Source: Ziziphus jujuba (Eukaryota > Streptophyta > Magnoliopsida > Rosales > Rhamnaceae). From it: DNA of 64,000 nucleotides. Made by a program: the position numbers and the translations under genes. The notes below the pieces were generated by a model. It had not been told where the DNA came from, ran no database searches, and worked only from the letters and a program-made list of their open reading frames with translations. This document shows, piece after piece, positions 27,943-39,039 of the stretch (position 1 is its first letter; the number at the start of each line of letters is the position of its first letter). The stretch lies in the NCBI RefSeq assembly GCF_031755915.1, contig NC_083390.1, positions 26,102,001 through 26,166,000 on the forward strand, in the 5' to 3' direction.

Positions 27943-28752
27943 ATCCGAAGATTTATCCACACCAAGCTCTAAAAAGAATCCAACTTTTGTTGCCAATTAT
28001 GTTATGTAATTATGGATGATAAAAAATGTTTTGCAAAGTTTCTTGTTTTTTTATATTTCTTCTACCCGAGTTCAGGAATTGAATTACTTGGACCGCACTC
28101 CTAGTATGTATACTGTGAAGAAGACTATTTGAGTTTACTCCCCTCTTCTTTATTTCTTTCTTTTTTATTTCTTTGTTTTTTAATCCAAATTGAAGCGGTA
28201 TGATTATGTCAATATTGTCAGATATCAATGTCATAGAATGAAACAATAGTATTCTATTCAATTGGATACTAAAAATTAAGAGATAAATAAGCATAGAATA
28301 GAAACAAAAGTATAAAATAAATGAGAGTAACATAAGTAGTGATAGTGGACAAACAAAAAGTATAGGAAACTTTAGTGAGCAAAGAGAACTTCTTCAATGA
28401 ACTTACAAAACTTATTAAAAAAAAAGAAGATATAATTGTTGTTGTGTCGTCCAAAAAGAGGAAATAGAGTGATTCCTTCGTGATTTTTGAAAGTATCACC
28501 AGATACTATTGAGGAACAGATGTTCTGAATCAAGTAATGAAGTGAGTTTTCCAAAAACATCATAAAAAAATGAAATAAAGTTTTTTGAAACATCGGAAAT
28601 AGTGATCCATTTTTTTGACAATTTAGACGAATAAACTATTATGATTATTCAGAACTCAACAGGCCTACCCCCTCTTTTTTTGTCTGACTTGAGGGGGCAC
28701 CATTGAGTTCTTACGCTTTCATGTCATGTCTACAACTCGGTTCATCCGATTA
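27943..28752. other. petA-psbJ spacer (no gene seen)
   Basis: Plastid spacer. Open frames on the minus strand (28010-28593) are low-complexity Phe/Leu-rich readings of AT-rich DNA and match no known plastid protein. Confidence 0.6.
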
Positions 28753-28875
28753 CTAAAAGGATGAACCTAATCTAGAATATGAACCATAAAAGAAAATACC
28801 AATTAAACCGATCACAAGAATACCAGTTACAGTACCTATTAGCCAAAGAGGAATCCTTCTGGTAGTATTGGCCAT
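28753..28875 (-). CDS. psbJ: psbJ, photosystem II subunit J (intact 40-codon frame in NUPT)
   Basis: The frame reads [20 protein letters not shown], then [20 protein letters not shown], with TAG at 28753-28755. This is the complete single-span PSII subunit at the usual length. It is first in the psbJ-L-F-E cluster on the minus strand. The neighbours are damaged, so this is an unmutated relic rather than a working gene. Confidence 0.88.
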   Translation of the reverse strand: MANTTRRIPLWLIGTVTGILVIGLIGIFFYGSYSRLGSSF

Positions 28876-29022
28876 TTTTCCTACTTTCCTCCACCTTTCA
28901 TCATGGGGTCATGCTAAAGACATAAACAGCCATAGATAATTATAAGATTATATCCTTCCAAATGAGGTAAGAGAATTCCTACTATATTTTTACTCTTCTC
29001 TTTTCTTCTTTTAATTGAAGCA

Positions 29023-29127
29023 TTAATTGGAAAATAAAACAGCAAGTACAAATATGAGTAATAACCCCCAGTAGAGAGTGGTACGATTCAATTCTATAGT
29101 TTGTTTGTTCAAGTTTGATTGTGTTGT
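29023..29127 (-). pseudogene. psbL: psbL, photosystem II subunit L (start and end altered)
   Basis: The body [20 protein letters not shown] and the span [13 protein letters not shown] match psbL. The start codon position is ACA at 29125-29127; many plastomes have ACG edited to AUG there, so this may be a CG-to-CA change. A TAA at 29023-29025 removes the last four residues (normally YFFN). Confidence 0.82.
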
Positions 29128-29149
29128 AGCTCTATGGTTCGGATTATAT

Positions 29150-29269
29150 TTATCGTTGGATGAACTGCATTGCCCATATTGACCCCAAAAAAAAAATGGT
29201 AGGTACAACTAGTCCGTGAACAGCTAACCATTGCACTGTAAAAATTGGATAGGTTCTATTTATAGTCAA
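29150..29269 (-). pseudogene. psbF: psbF, cytochrome b559 beta subunit (start codon lost)
   Basis: 39 codons are open with the family's length: [38 protein letters not shown]. The haem-ligand His in AVHGL is kept. The initiator position is TTG (29267-29269). A small deletion upstream joins it in frame to the end of psbE. Confidence 0.85.
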
Positions 29270-29515
29270 AGATTTACTAAATTCATCAAGTTGTTCTAAA
29301 GGATCAAAATGGCCAATTATTAATGGAATTCCTTGTCGGCCCTCTGTAAAATACTCGTTTGGATGAGGGCTTCCAAATACATCATAAGCTAAACCGGTGC
29401 TGACGAATAGCCAACCCGCAATGACTAGGGAAGGTATAGTAATGCTATGAATGACCCAGTATTAAATACTGGTAATAATATCAGCAAAAGAACGCTCTCC
29501 TATGCTTCCAGACAT
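29264..29515 (-). pseudogene. psbE: psbE, cytochrome b559 alpha subunit (pseudogene)
   Basis: The start MSGSIGERSFADIITSI at 29515 is followed by TAA in place of the next Arg. The rest is readable: [17 protein letters not shown] with the haem-ligand His, then [16 protein letters not shown] and [13 protein letters not shown]. The stop codon and the short psbE-psbF spacer are deleted, so the frame runs into psbF. Confidence 0.88.
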
Positions 29516-31017
<1,502 letters not shown>

Positions 31018-31083
31018 TTCATATATTTTATAGTTCCTTACCTGCTCAGTTTCCAATTCCTGGTCATTGAGATTCATGGGTAA

Positions 31084-31254
<171 letters not shown>

Positions 31255-31382
31255 TTAATGAACATCTCTTTTTTTTTATTGACCTCCTACTTTCTTTTTC
31301 TTTAATCTACAGGAGGTCAAATTAAGATTATTGTTCAAGTATTTCAGTGTACTTTTCAACGAACAAATAACAAGAATGGAAT

Positions 31383-31456
31383 CACGCTTTGTAGGATTTG
31401 AACCTACGACATCGAGTTTTGGAGACCCACATTCTATCGAACTGAATTAAAAACGC
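31383..31456 (-). tRNA. trnW-CCA: trnW-CCA, tryptophan tRNA (plastid-derived, decayed)
   Basis: 74 bases match plastid trnW with the CCA anticodon in GTCTCCAAAAC and the T-arm GTAGGTTCAAATCCTAC. Acceptor-stem changes (GCGTTTTTAA for the usual GCGCTCTTAG) break pairs. Several C-to-T changes are present. Confidence 0.85.
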
Positions 31457-31603
31457 TTTATTATCACAAAAATAATTTTGTGACCCAATTTGTCTTGCAT
31501 GTATATATTATCATAAAAAATATAATAAAATTAAAGATTGATTTTGTGCATTCAATTTTAATAAATTTCAATTGATCCCTCGTTATTGCCCATAAGTAAT
31601 AGG

Positions 31604-31677
31604 TAAGGATGATAGGATTTGAACCTGTGACACTTTGTACCCAAAACAAATGTGCTACCAAGCTGTGCTACATCCCT
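31604..31677 (-). tRNA. trnP-UGG: trnP-UGG, proline tRNA (plastid-derived, decayed)
   Basis: 74 bases match plastid trnP: AGGGATGTAGC start, anticodon loop TTTTGGGT with TGG, T-arm with GGTTCAAATCC. CG-to-TG/CA changes affect the D and anticodon stems. It follows trnW as in plastomes. Confidence 0.85.
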
Positions 31678-32130
31678 TTCAATTGGCCTACACTGTCATT
31701 GTAGAGAATCTTTGTCTTGTTTTCTACATCTTTATTTATTCCATTAATATACACAAACTATCTTGCTATTTCCTATTTTTTGTCTCATATATCATATACC
31801 ATATAATAATAAAAGACTTATATTATATACGTATTAAATAAAGATAAAATCCGCCGTAAAGTAAAACAAAAAAATGAATATTTTTCAGGAATTCTTAGGT
31901 AGAAGTAAAAAGGGACTAATTTTTTTGTTTTAAGAAAAGGAATATCGACTATCTACTATACTGATTACTGTATTGAATCGTTGTACATTTCAATTTGAAT
32001 TAGGGATTCTACATACAAATACAAGTGGTTAGTCGTTAACTACATATACACATCGGGTCATATATGTATTACCATTATGTAATACATTTTAGAATAAAAT
32101 TACAATAACGAATAAAGAAGGAGGATTTTC
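31678..32130. other. trnP-psaJ spacer (no gene seen)
   Basis: AT-rich plastid spacer; no gene recognised. Confidence 0.6.
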
Positions 32131-32266
32131 AATGCGAGATCTAAAAACATACCTCTCCGTGGCACGGTAGTAAGTACTCTATGGTTCAGGTCTTTAGCGG
32201 GTTTACTGATAGAGATCAATCGTTTATTTCCGAAAGTGTTGATATTTCATTTTTTTTTCATTCTAG
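32131..32266 (+). pseudogene. psaJ: psaJ, photosystem I subunit IX (frameshifted)
   Basis: It starts [11 protein letters not shown], then loses one base (CACGG for CACCGG) and hits TAG at once. In the corrected frame [16 protein letters not shown] of this single-span PSI subunit is visible. A poly-G/(GT)n tract follows at 32281-32300. Confidence 0.85.
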
Positions 32267-32639
32267 TTAGTGAGATTTTAGGGGGGGGGGGTGTGTGTGT
32301 TCAAATATCTGTGACTAATCCCTCTCCTTCTCTTCTTTTTTTTTTTTTTAAATGGAAATGTGATGGTTGTAGCAACAATATTACACAAGATACTTAAATG
32401 AAATACTGTACAGCGATTTGTATTTATTATAAAGTGTAAATTAAATATAGTTAGAAATCATTATATTTCTTATTATTATTATATTGATTATTGATTGATT
32501 GAAATTGAAAGGAAATCTTTCATAATTTTATTTTGAGTTAGCAACTACTATTATTTTTTTTTTTTTTGGGGTTCCTTTCTTCTTCCCTTCGGATTGGAAA
32601 ATAGAAAAATGAAGTCAGTCAAAAATCCAAAGGAGGTTC

Positions 32640-32840
32640 ATGGCCAACGGTAAAGATGTATGAGTAACAGTTATTTTGGAAGTTACTGCTTGTGTTCTAA
32701 ACCGTGTTAATAAAAAATCAATCGGCATTTCGAGATATATTACTCAAAAGGATCGACATAATAGGCCCGATCGATTGGAATTGAGAAAATTCTGTACCTT
32801 TTGTTACAAACATATGATTCACAATGAAATAAAGAAATAG
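32640..32840 (+). pseudogene. rpl33: rpl33, ribosomal protein L33 (single nonsense codon)
   Basis: 66 codons at the normal length: MANGKDV, then TGA where Arg is expected (CGA to TGA), [11 protein letters not shown], and [20 protein letters not shown] through [15 protein letters not shown]. Only one of the usual paired cysteine motifs (CxxC) remains fully recognisable (CTFC). Confidence 0.88.
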
Positions 32841-33043
32841 ATCGAACCGATCGCCTCTGTGTCCGCCTTCCATTCCAAGGAAGGTGAAAAATGACATATT
32901 ATATATAACATAACCATTTCTATAACATGTAGTAAATATAAACAAATCCTATTTATTGATTAATTCTAAATCATTTTTTATCAGTTTTGTTTTGATCCGA
33001 TCAAAATAGGAGTAGGATTTTTTGGGATAAGGAATAACAAACC

Positions 33044-33285
33044 ATGGATAAATCCAAGCGATTTTTCCGTAGGTGTTTGCCCCCGATCCAATCGGGGGAT
33101 CGAATTGATTATCGAAACATTGGTTTAATTAGTTGATTTTGACTCTAAAACAACAATGATTAATTACCATCGCTATAAAACAAGCTTATATTTTATCTTC
33201 GTTACCTTTTCTTAATAATAAGAAACAATTTGAAAGAAGCAAGGCGACCACTCGAACTACTGGTCTGAGAACTAAAAATAAATAA
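33044..33285 (+). pseudogene. rps18: rps18, ribosomal protein S18 (pseudogene)
   Basis: The start [20 protein letters not shown] is shorter than usual because the first repeat-like part is missing. [10 protein letters not shown] follows, and then a stop at a roughly 40 bp deletion. The C-terminus LKQQ...LITI and [18 protein letters not shown] with TAA at 33283-33285 is clear. Confidence 0.88.
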
Positions 33286-33517
33286 CTCTTCAATTGAATC
33301 AAAATAAAATTCCAATCCGGGTTTGATTATCGTGTCGTAAGAAAAAAAAAATAATTGGGAAAGAAGAATAAATCTTTTTTTATTGAACGTATTTGTTCAT
33401 TTTGACAACTTTCTCATAGGATGATATTTTATCATACTAATTTCTACTCTACCTTCCCGAAGTTCATTCTCCAGGGAACTCCATTTAAAACATTCCAACA
33501 GATTCCTTCCAATCTCC

Positions 33518-33870
33518 TTATTTTATGATCTCATTAGAAATCATATAAAAACAATTCCTATTTAATATAGCTATTTGTGCAAGTATTTTACGATTAAGAA
33601 GCAACTGCCCCTTGTACAGATTGTTTATTAGTCTACAATAACTATAGTATACATTATTGTCTTGACTTTTGCATTTATCCGAGTGATCCATAAACATTGA
33701 AAATCTTTCTTTTGCCTATTTCTATGCCGATGAGCTGAAACCAAAGCTCTTAATTTCCATTGAGTAATAGTCCGAGTAAGTCTTGAATGAGCCCCTGGAA
33801 AGTTTAAGGCAAATAAACAAATTTTTGTTCTACGTCTTCGATCTATATATCCCCGTTTAATTTTGGTCAT
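33518..33870 (-). pseudogene. rpl20: rpl20, ribosomal protein L20 (frameshifted)
   Basis: The frame opens [40 protein letters not shown], and holds to about residue 70 (LWITRINA). A deletion then shifts it. In the other frame the normal C-terminus ([23 protein letters not shown]) is readable to TAA at 33518-33520. Confidence 0.9.
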
Positions 33871-34669
33871 TGAATAAATGAAACTTTGATGAACAACTAA
33901 TTGATTTCTTTTCTTTCACTTATTTTCTTCCCTTTTCCTAGTCTATTAATAACAAAACAAATTCTTCCAATGTATTAAACAAAATTCCAATGGCTTTTGC
34001 TACTATAACCTTCCCGACCACAATTTTTTTTATAGGCTTTCACCTTAAAATAATAAATTTTTTTGATACCTAGTATGAAAAAAAAAAAACATAGTAAATC
34101 AAAAAGTAGTAAATATAAATGGGTATAGTGGGTTCCATCATTTCTATAGTTTCTTCATAAAGAGCGAGGTCCTCTCTATACACCGAAGCCCCCCTTCTTT
34201 CATTTAATGAATGTTATTGTTAACTTGTACAGTTCACACTCTTTGGCTCTACCCATAATTATCTAGTAATAGGTCTTTCACAACAAAACCCACCGATACA
34301 GTAACGATATTTAGCCGAGTAGCTGACCCTGTTAGTCCATTCTTGTAAGAGTCAAAATAAGGGCATAACCTTTCTGCCTTTTAAATTGGATTTCCCTACT
34401 TAATGGGGATTCCATTTTCGAACAATGGGGAATTCTTTCTCATCATAAATTTAAAATTGAAATGATTGGGTTTGGTACCAATGAAAACCATAAATTTGAT
34501 AACACAATAGAAATATATGATAGATCTTTTTTATTTTTAGATTTACCTTTTTTTGTTTTAGATGGTAAATGGGCTTCTTTCATTCTATCCTATTCATTGA
34601 TCCTGATCGCTAATATTGATCAATTGTTTTCTTTCTTTTGGCCTAGTACATTATTTGAACAAGTCGCAC
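33871..34669. other. rpl20-rps12 spacer (no gene seen)
   Basis: Plastid spacer. The 72-codon frame at 34462-34680 matches no plastid protein I know and overlaps the rps12 exon end; I do not call it a gene. Confidence 0.55.
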
Positions 34670-34779
34670 ATACACCCTAGTACATGTTCCTCATCGCTGA
34701 GGACATCCTCGAAGAGTAGGAGATTTCCATTTTTGATTGAATGTATTGTGTTTCTAATAAGTTGTTTAATAGTTGACAT
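34670..34779 (-). pseudogene. rps12: rps12 5' exon, ribosomal protein S12 (trans-spliced exon 1, pseudogene)
   Basis: ATG at 34777-34779 begins the usual MPTIKQLIRNT-type start (here STIKQLIRNT-like with changes), and RRGCPQR-type sequence follows toward 34670. The exon is about four bases short. The following GTGCGACTT is the preserved 5' end of the trans-spliced group II intron. The 3' exons are not in the window, as expected from their inverted-repeat location in plastomes. Confidence 0.8.
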
Positions 34780-35736
34780 GTTGAATCATATACATAATGA
34801 GCTGGTTTAGATCGATCCTAACTGGATGATTATGAATCATTTATATATTAGTGGATTAATTTATATATATTAATAGATTAATTATTAATTAATAGAATAT
34901 TAAACCCGGTAAGACGATAAAATCGCAAATTGCGGATTTACGTGAAACCCCTATTCTGTTAGTTTTAGTTTTTATTTTTATTTTTTAACCGCTACACAAT
35001 CAACAATTCCATGAGCTTAGGCTTCTGTTGCTGACATAAAAATATCTTTTTCCATGTCTTCGGAAACAACCCATAAAGGTTTGCCTATTCTTTGTACATA
35101 AACCCTTGTGATGGTTTCGCGCAACTTCAGCATTTCTTCCGCTTCCAGGACAAATTCTCCCGTCGATGCCTCATAAAAAGCACTAGTAGGTTGTTGCTTC
35201 ATTACCCTGATAATATAACATAATAGATAGTTCCTCTATCTTGCATTATGAAAGTCAAAGAGATAAAGAATAATAAAATAAATAGTACGAAAAAAAAAGA
35301 TAGAATTGAACAACCGTACAGGCATCTTTTGCACATTGCATACGGCTCTACAATGGAATTCACTTTTATTTTTTTACCTTACATCAAGGAAATAGAAAAA
35401 AAAAATAGAAAATATACATATATAGAGTCTATTAGATTCACATAGGTATATGATCCACTACCCACCCTTCCTTTTGGAGCAGTTAAAAAAAACTATGATG
35501 GCTCTATTGCTTTATTATTTCGTCTATTATTTAGCAATCCTGAAATTTCCCTTTTTTTCAATACAAATAAATAGGATATTTTTACTTATTTATGTTTTTT
35601 TTAATTATTTTTTTTTATTTTCATATTCTTTCATAACATAAATATTGTTATCTTCGATGTGAAAACAAAAAAGTTTATGACACTAAAATAGGTCTCCTGA
35701 AAGAGTAGTATGAGATAAAGAAAGGATATTTCCAAT

Positions 35737-35885
35737 TTAGGTGAACCAGTTGATAACGAGATCTCGAATCAACTTATTAGTCTTATGGTATATCTTAGTA
35801 TAGAAGATGATACCAAAGATTTGTATTTGTTTATAAACTCTCCTGGTGGGTGGCTAATACCCGAAGTAGCTATTTATGATACTAT
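35737..35885 (+). repeat. Left arm of clpP exon 2 inverted repeat
   Basis: About 149 bp matches the reverse complement of 36056-36204 with only about ten differences. The spacer between the arms holds the rest of exon 2 and a piece of intron. Confidence 0.85.
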
Positions 35886-36055
35886 GCAATTTGTGCGACC
35901 AAATATACAGACAGTATGCATGGAATTAGCCACTTCAATGGCATCTTTTATTATGGTCGGAGGAGAAATTACCAAACGTCTAGCATTCCCTCATGTTTGG
36001 CACCAATGATTTTTTTATTAGATTTAAGAGAAAAAACGAAGACTGCCTTCGCGCT

Positions 36056-36204
36056 ATAGTATCATAAATAGTTACATCGGGTATTAGCCACCTACCAGGA
36101 GAGTTTATAAACAAATACAAATCTTTGGTATCATCTTCTATACTGAGATATACCATAAGAATAATAAGTTGATTCGAGATCTCATTATCAACCGATTCAC
36201 CTAA
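36056..36204 (-). repeat. Right arm of clpP exon 2 inverted repeat
   Basis: Partner of 35737-35885. This arm keeps the original clpP orientation and is followed by clpP intron 1 sequence up to exon 1. Confidence 0.85.
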
Positions 36205-37184
36205 AAAAAGTAATCTTTCTCTACAAATTCGGTTGATTAGGATAAAATTGTATCCTTTAGGAACCGTACATGTGCCTTTTAATGCATACGGTTCAACACA
36301 AATTATGAAAAAAAAGGAATCAATGTGTAGATTCTAGCTTTCTTTCTTTTTTTATATTCATAGCAGGCTCTTTTTAACTTGTAACAAAGGGGGGCTTTTT
36401 CTTTCATGTTTCAAGAAAGATGAGTTTTGGCTTGTTATAATTTATATATAAATTAAAAACCTATAAATAAATAAAAATTCACTACACTTATTGGAGTAAC
36501 TTCTCGTTGATGTATTGTTTCATCGGGATCCAATCCAAATCCTGATGTAATTTTCTTGTTCCTGAACGGTCATCTTCAACTTTTTTTAGGCTCTACTCAG
36601 AGTAAAGATCTGCCCGATTTGGATTTGCACATATAGGATAAATGCCCCAATACCACATCTTTTTACAACGACTTCCTTTTTTTTTTTTTTATTCCATGTC
36701 TCCCGCCAAATAGTAAATATTCAATGCATTCATCATATTACTCGATTGATTAACAGCTTGAGATCATTATTATATATTATAAGTGAAAAATCTTTATGAA
36801 TAGAATACGATATAAGTGGTTATCATAGATATATTACCAATTGGTTTTTTTCATAAATGGAGCCTGTATATTAATATTACATTTTATTTTTTTGGTCTAA
36901 ACAAGCCAACCATAAATTATAAATTATTATAATTAAGAATATTAATCTGTATACCCCCTCCCCCTAAAAAATATATTGAATTGCACTTCATTGTATTTCA
37001 CGCTCCAATTTTTTTATGATTCAATCAACCTTTCATGGGCGAAATAAAGGATATCTCGATCGCGTAAGAGAATGAGGAAATACCATATAACCAAATATAT
37101 CTGACAAGTCGCACTATACGTCAATCCAAGATGCATCTTCCTCTCCAGGGTTTTGAAAGGAACTTTTGGAACACCAATTTGCAT

Positions 37185-37591
37185 TAAATGAAATAAAAAT
37201 TAATTACTATGGCTCACTTTGATGTGAAAGTGTAACAATGTATTTATTGTCTTAATAATATTGTTCTTTATCCCATTTTATCCATAAATCGAATAAGTTT
37301 ATAAAAAAGGAAGATAGAAATACTAAAGGAAAATTCTTTGAAATAGGTCCTTTGAATGATGAAAAAAAAATATAAATGCAGTCACTCATATAAAAGGTAT
37401 CAAGCTCTTACAATTGCATATTGGTACTAATCGGGTGTAGAATAGATCTACTTTCTTTTGTTCCTACAAACAAAATTGTTCCATTATTACTAAAAGATAA
37501 TGCACTCAAAAGGGAAGGTCTATAGTATAGTTTTTCCCCAGTGCAATAAAGTTACATAGTGTCTATTTTTCGTTGATAGAGGGGTATTTGC
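37185..37591. other. clpP-psbB spacer (no gene seen)
   Basis: Plastid spacer that holds the psbB promoter region in plastomes. I see no intact promoter to assert. Confidence 0.5.
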
Positions 37592-37788
37592 ATGGGTTTG
37601 GTATCGTGTTCATACCATTGTATTGAATGATCCTGATCGTGTGCTTGCTGTCCATATAATGCATACAGCTCTGGCTACTGGTTGGGCCGGTTCGATGGCT
37701 CTATATGAATTATAGCAGTTTTTGATCCCTCTAACCCTATTCTTGATCCAATGTGGAGACAAGGGATGTTTTTTATCCCGTCATGACT
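37592..37788 (+). pseudogene. psbB: psbB 5' part, CP47 (split gene; continues at 57636)
   Basis: ATG 37592 is followed by [16 protein letters not shown] frameshifted sequence. In the other frame [20 protein letters not shown] and [11 protein letters not shown] are readable, then NPILDPMWRQGMFFIP. The gene is cut after Met-Thr by insertion of an L2 LTR with target duplication TGACT (37784-37788 and 57636-57640). It resumes at 57641 with [16 protein letters not shown]. Confidence 0.9.
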
Positions 37789-38020
37789 TGTCAGGACCCG
37801 TCCAGAATTCCTCCCCGGAACCCTAGACAAGCCCTAATCCCAGGGAAATACCACCGAACCTTCCAACGGAAAATCCGGTAGCACCTCCCCTAAGGGTAGG
37901 ACTAACCAAAATTTACCTGCACTGAAAACACACTTCTATAAACATCCCCTTATTCCTCCCACAAAACTACTAGTTGGTTCCACAATTTACAGCACTTCAC
38001 AACAATAACAGCAACCCAGT
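37727..38020 (+). repeat. 294 bp direct duplication, left copy (psbB end plus L2 LTR start)
   Basis: It is nearly identical to 54787-55080 at a fixed offset of 17060 (a handful of mismatches). It holds 62 bp of psbB and the first roughly 231 bp of the L2 LTR. The two copies bracket the copia complex. Confidence 0.93.
37789..38019 (-). repeat. L2 LTR fragment, left of the copia insertion
   Basis: Begins TGTCAGGACCCGTCC after psbB and is cut at 38019/38020 by the copia LTR start TGTTGGGG. The complete remainder of this LTR copy is at 54849-57635, which repeats this fragment. Confidence 0.9.
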
Positions 38021-38856
38021 GTTGGGGTGAGAAGGTTATGACCAAGGGCAAGCTAGCTTGAAGTGTTAGCAACAAGCAAGCTTTTGGTGATGCTCTTGGG
38101 AATGGTTGTGTGTGAGTTGTGTTTTTAGGTTTTGGTTATGGTGTTTTCTGGTTTTTAGGGTTCCTTAAGTGTTCTAAGGTGTTGAAGAAGAGATAAGAAG
38201 AAGAGGAACACGTTGGCTTTTGAAAATAAGGCTTAGATGTGTAGCCATTTCATTCATTTTACAATATAAGCTTGAAATTACAACTAGTTCACACATGCCA
38301 AGCATGTGAGCTTACAAAATGGGTAAAGTATTTGAAATTTAAAAAGTAAAATGGTCAACACCTAACTTTTCATACACAAAAGAGTCAAAAACCAGCTGCA
38401 ACATGTCTATTCCAAATATAGTAAAAAGTGGCACATGGTTTGAACTAAGTTCCTATTGTTTAACTAGTTTGGGTAAACAACCAAACTAGCTTCACCTACT
38501 TAGTTCCCCTTTGTATCTGCTTGTGAAACTAGGTTTGAAGCATCCTTGGTCATCAATAAATATTGTTCCAAGAGCTAGGAAAGTTCTAGAACTGGATCAT
38601 TGGCCAAATAGCTCCAAAACTGGCCCATACTCTGCATACTGGGCCCATCAGATATAGCAATCTGTTTGGAATAGAAAATGGACTTTCCCAAGTTATTTTG
38701 CCCTGACATTTAAACCATAGTCTTCTATATATGTCTGTAGACATCCCTCAAAATTTCAGCCCAAAACTCCATTTGCAACCTGAGATATAAGATAAATAGT
38801 GGAACTATGTTGCTGGAAATTATGAATCCAGCACCATAGGCACTTCAAGCATAACA
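38020..38856 (-). repeat. Copia LTR1
   Basis: TGTTGGGGTG...AAGCATAACA on the plus strand (837 bp) has TGTT/AACA ends. A pyrimidine run TTCCTACTCTTTT follows at 38857, the complement of a polypurine tract. It matches LTR2 closely. Confidence 0.85.
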
Positions 38857-39039
38857 TTCCTACTCTTTTGTGCATAATTTTGCCTATAATTTTGCATACA
38901 TAACTTAGGCACAAAACATTATCAAAATATACCTTGAATCAATTAAAAACATACAAAAAATATAAACTCATAAAAGGAAAGGATTTGATACCAAGGTGTG
39001 CATGCTAGCCGGTGACATGCACCATCAAGTGGCAAAATT
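38857..39039 (-). other. Copia unit A polypurine tract and 3' untranslated region
   Basis: CAAAAGAGTAGGAA-type purine tract (minus strand) next to LTR1, then about 170 bp shared with 42286-42469. Unit A then jumps straight into RT coding sequence. Confidence 0.75.

Larger units (their letters stand above)
34978..37184 (-). pseudogene. clpP: clpP, ATP-dependent Clp protease proteolytic subunit (rearranged pseudogene)
   Basis: Exon 1 is at about 37114-37184 (MQIGVPKVPFKTLE, frameshifted). Exon 3 is at 34978-35205 and reads [52 protein letters not shown]. Exon 2 is present twice. A partial copy in the correct orientation is at about 36056-36204. A longer copy on the opposite strand is at 35741-36009 ([36 protein letters not shown]). 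The catalytic Ser segment (normally GLAASMGSF) reads ELATSMASF. Confidence 0.88.

Noticed and set aside
32281..32300. Poly-G/(GT)n tract as a possible regulatory element
   Set aside because: Simple-sequence tract in the psaJ-rpl33 spacer with no supporting motif; plastid spacers and NUPTs often have such runs.
34462..34680. 72-codon frame between rpl20 and rps12
   Set aside because: Lies in plastid spacer, Phe/Leu/Ile-rich, and overlaps the rps12 exon end; no match to a known plastid gene.
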